A stretch of 64,000 nt of DNA from Arabidopsis thaliana (taxonomy: Eukaryota > Streptophyta > Magnoliopsida > Brassicales > Brassicaceae): contig NC_003076.8 in NCBI RefSeq assembly GCF_000001735.4, positions 26,415,835-26,479,834 on the forward strand. Direction: 5' to 3'. Position numbers and translations under genes: made by a program. This document shows, one piece after another, positions 62,083 to 64,000 of the stretch. How positions within the stretch are numbered: the stretch's first letter is position 1; every line of letters begins with the position of its first letter. Under the pieces are notes generated by a model. The model made no database searches, had not been told where the DNA came from, and saw nothing but the letters and a program-made list of their open reading frames with translations.

Positions 62083-63607
62083 TTATGCCTCGGGTTTAGA
62101 AGACAGAGTTGTAGTAGTATTTATACTGACCGAATCGGGAGATGCAAGAGAAAAAGGCGCCACTGTGGACCTCAGAGATTCAGGTCCCTCAGAATTAATT
62201 CTCTTACATAATGTATCGCAGTTGCTGATCACCTCTGTCAATCTTCCTTTAAGCTCCCCGAGCTCCACCTGCAAACCATGAACTAGAAATATGTTCCACA
62301 TATATAAGATCAGTGGATAATGCAGTCCAGTGGCAAATCCATCTCTATCTTAATCTACGCTACAATAATTACCTTGAGATAAATGCTGGGCAGTTGTCCT
62401 CATTGCAGAAACAGAGTGGTTAAACCTCTGTAAAAGTTTAGTCGCCAAAGCATCTGCGACTTCTATCTTGTTTTCTATATCTTCCTAAAGACATGATGCA
62501 ACATATTAAAATTCATTTCCCTTTAATTGCTACACCTAAAGACATCATAGTGATGCAAACCAAGATTTCAGACCAATGAACACTTGTAATTTTCAGTTTC
62601 AATTCACTAAACCATAAGAGCAAAAGAAAGTAGAACATCTATACTTGATTTTTTTTCTTTTTTTTCCAAAAAGAAAACATTCCTTTGGCACCACACTTGC
62701 AAACCAAAAGCTCAAAAAACTTACACTATCTTAGTGTCTGTTTCAATTTAAGAGAACCCTTAGGAGTAGCCTGAAGTCTAGTTTAAGTTCTCGGCTAATA
62801 GCAAAAATTTCTTAAAGACTGCACTCATATACATACAAAAAAAGGCAGAAAGAGAGACCTGTCTCTTGGTAATTTCTTGAGCTTTGTTCTCTTGCCATTC
62901 TCGGTAAATGGAGAAGAGCTCTACAAGTATTTGAGGATCAACCGTATCTGGGAAACAGTTGACAACAAAGGCAAAAAATTAGAGTTGAAAAAAGGAGACT
63001 TGTAGATGAATGAAAATATCTTTTCATTATGAAGCTTTAACAGTAAACGAATACATTAGCAAAAACAAAAAAAGTCCAAAGATATGTCTTCTTCTATGAA
63101 TAAATTGTCTTCCACACAACAAACGATCAATCATTTTGAACATGTTACATAAAAACAGCAAGTCCTCTTCCTAAACTCAGTTGAGCAAACTAATCAGATA
63201 GGTATAAAACTCACTGGAAGAGGAACTGGATAGAGCTTTTCTCACTAAGATATCTGTTAAGCTACTTTCCGTGGGAGGAGACTTCAATATTGGCCTACTC
63301 TGCAATTATCATATTTTTAAGCAAGAGCAAACATGTTCAATCGAAAAAACATTGAAAAGGGAAAGACAAAAGAGGAGTAGTAGTAACTCACTACTGTGAG
63401 AGCTTTAAGATTCTCGAGAATGGGATCGACTATTTCTGATCGATGAGATATAGTCGTAATCACATCACCTCGATTTTCCTGAGAATCCATCAAAAATTGA
63501 ATAAATCAATCTCGCATATATAATAGACCCAGGAAGATGCCTGGAGAATCAAATCGCGATATATCAGTTACCTGAGAGCCTAGCAGAGTTGAATCTGATG
63601 CTCCCAT
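62083..63607 (-). CDS. Unknown coiled-coil protein (At5g66290)
   Basis: Six exons (63607-63572, 63478-63395, 63299-63215, 62947-62859, 62484-62373, 62282-62083) encode 201 aa starting MGASDSTLLGSQENRGD. A helical region of about residues 65-165 looks like a coiled coil (FSIYREWQENKAQEITKRQE, then QVELGELKGRLTEVISNCDT). The ends are Ser/Thr-rich. No membrane segment, signal peptide or catalytic motif can be seen. The small size and mid-protein helices resemble subunits of lysosome or vesicle tethering complexes, but that is only a shape resemblance. Confidence 0.85.
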
Positions 63608-64000
63608 TTGCTTCACAGACTCCGATTAGGGAATTTTATTCAAGGAATCAGCAGTTCCGTTTTGGGAGAAATCTGGAAACGCTCGTAGCAAGGTTTTCTC
63701 AACTCCGCCAAGGAGAAGGAGGAGGAGACCGCAATATGACGTTTCGCGCATGTGCAAGACAACAGCGTGCCGTTTTAAACCCCCAGTGACGACAATGTGT
63801 TAAAACAAAAAACGCCAGCTCGTTGGATATTCAATGGGTAGGACTAGGAGACAAAGCATGAGTAACACAAAGCCATGCTTCACCACGCATGGTAGACAAA
63901 AGCCCATTTTATTGGGCCCACCTTGAGCCCACTTCTTTATTAAATATATAAAAATATAAATCACCGTAATTTGAACGTATATTTTCGAGTCACTAATACA
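63608..64000. promoter_or_regulatory. Upstream region of the coiled-coil gene
   Basis: 393 bp to the window edge with a TGGGCCCACC and gagcccac pair at about 63914-63932, a site II-like context. An open frame on the plus strand (63589-63789) is not recognisable as a protein. Confidence 0.45.

Overview
The window is plant nuclear DNA, almost certainly from a Brassicaceae species. Every multi-exon gene could be assembled by hand with GT-AG (rarely GC-AG) introns of about 70-450 bp. The protein order matches, from memory, the distal part of Arabidopsis thaliana chromosome 5 from about At5g66055 to At5g66290, with no inversion or large insertion inside the block. Exon sums are whole numbers of codons for all genes where I added them up: 435 aa AKRP, 289 aa P4H, 442 aa DHQS, 599 aa RAD17, 250 aa PAD2, 360 aa FNR1, 523 aa CPK28, 361 aa GMD1 and others. 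Locus names are assigned by remembered homology, not by a search.

Layout. 1-1590: non-coding flank with an 813-bp poly(A)-tailed retroposon inside a perfect 14-bp target-site duplication. 1591-13938: AKRP (-), prolyl 4-hydroxylase (+), RING-H2 protein (+), clade D PP2C (-), a plastid-targeted unknown protein (+), LARP1b (+). 14411-22843: HIPP27 (+), a possible tiny membrane protein (-), 3-dehydroquinate synthase (-), RAD17 (+), proteasome subunit alpha7 (-). 23179-35085: a 25-exon alpha-mannosidase (-), vacuolar sorting receptor RMR1 (+), sulfurtransferase STR18 (+), a NOL1/NOP2/Sun methyltransferase (+). 35369-43600: leaf FNR1, ARO2 and CPK28, all on the minus strand. 45343-55824: a chalcone-isomerase paralogue, an acidic protein with cell-cycle signatures, a MITE-like repeat, a small 97-aa protein, the WD40 protein S2Lb, a coiled-coil protein and a SAUR (all genes +). 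57673-63607: CCCH zinc-finger protein (-), intronless GMD1 (+), coiled-coil unknown (-).

These are ordinary unrelated housekeeping and signalling genes, not an operon or cluster. Several divergent pairs share short promoters carrying TGGGCC (site II) motifs. Chloroplast functions recur (AKRP, DHQS, FNR1, the USP-like unknown), as do cell-cycle and DNA-damage functions (RAD17 with an E2F site, the acidic D-box protein with MSA boxes).

The most interesting items are two. The chalcone-isomerase paralogue has an in-frame TGA at the codon for the catalytic arginine, and a splice acceptor 24 nt further in removes it. The uncharacterised 329-aa acidic protein combines a perfect destruction box, many SP/TP sites, a PP1-docking-like motif and MSA promoter elements. 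I found no CRISPR, tRNA, rRNA or LTR element.
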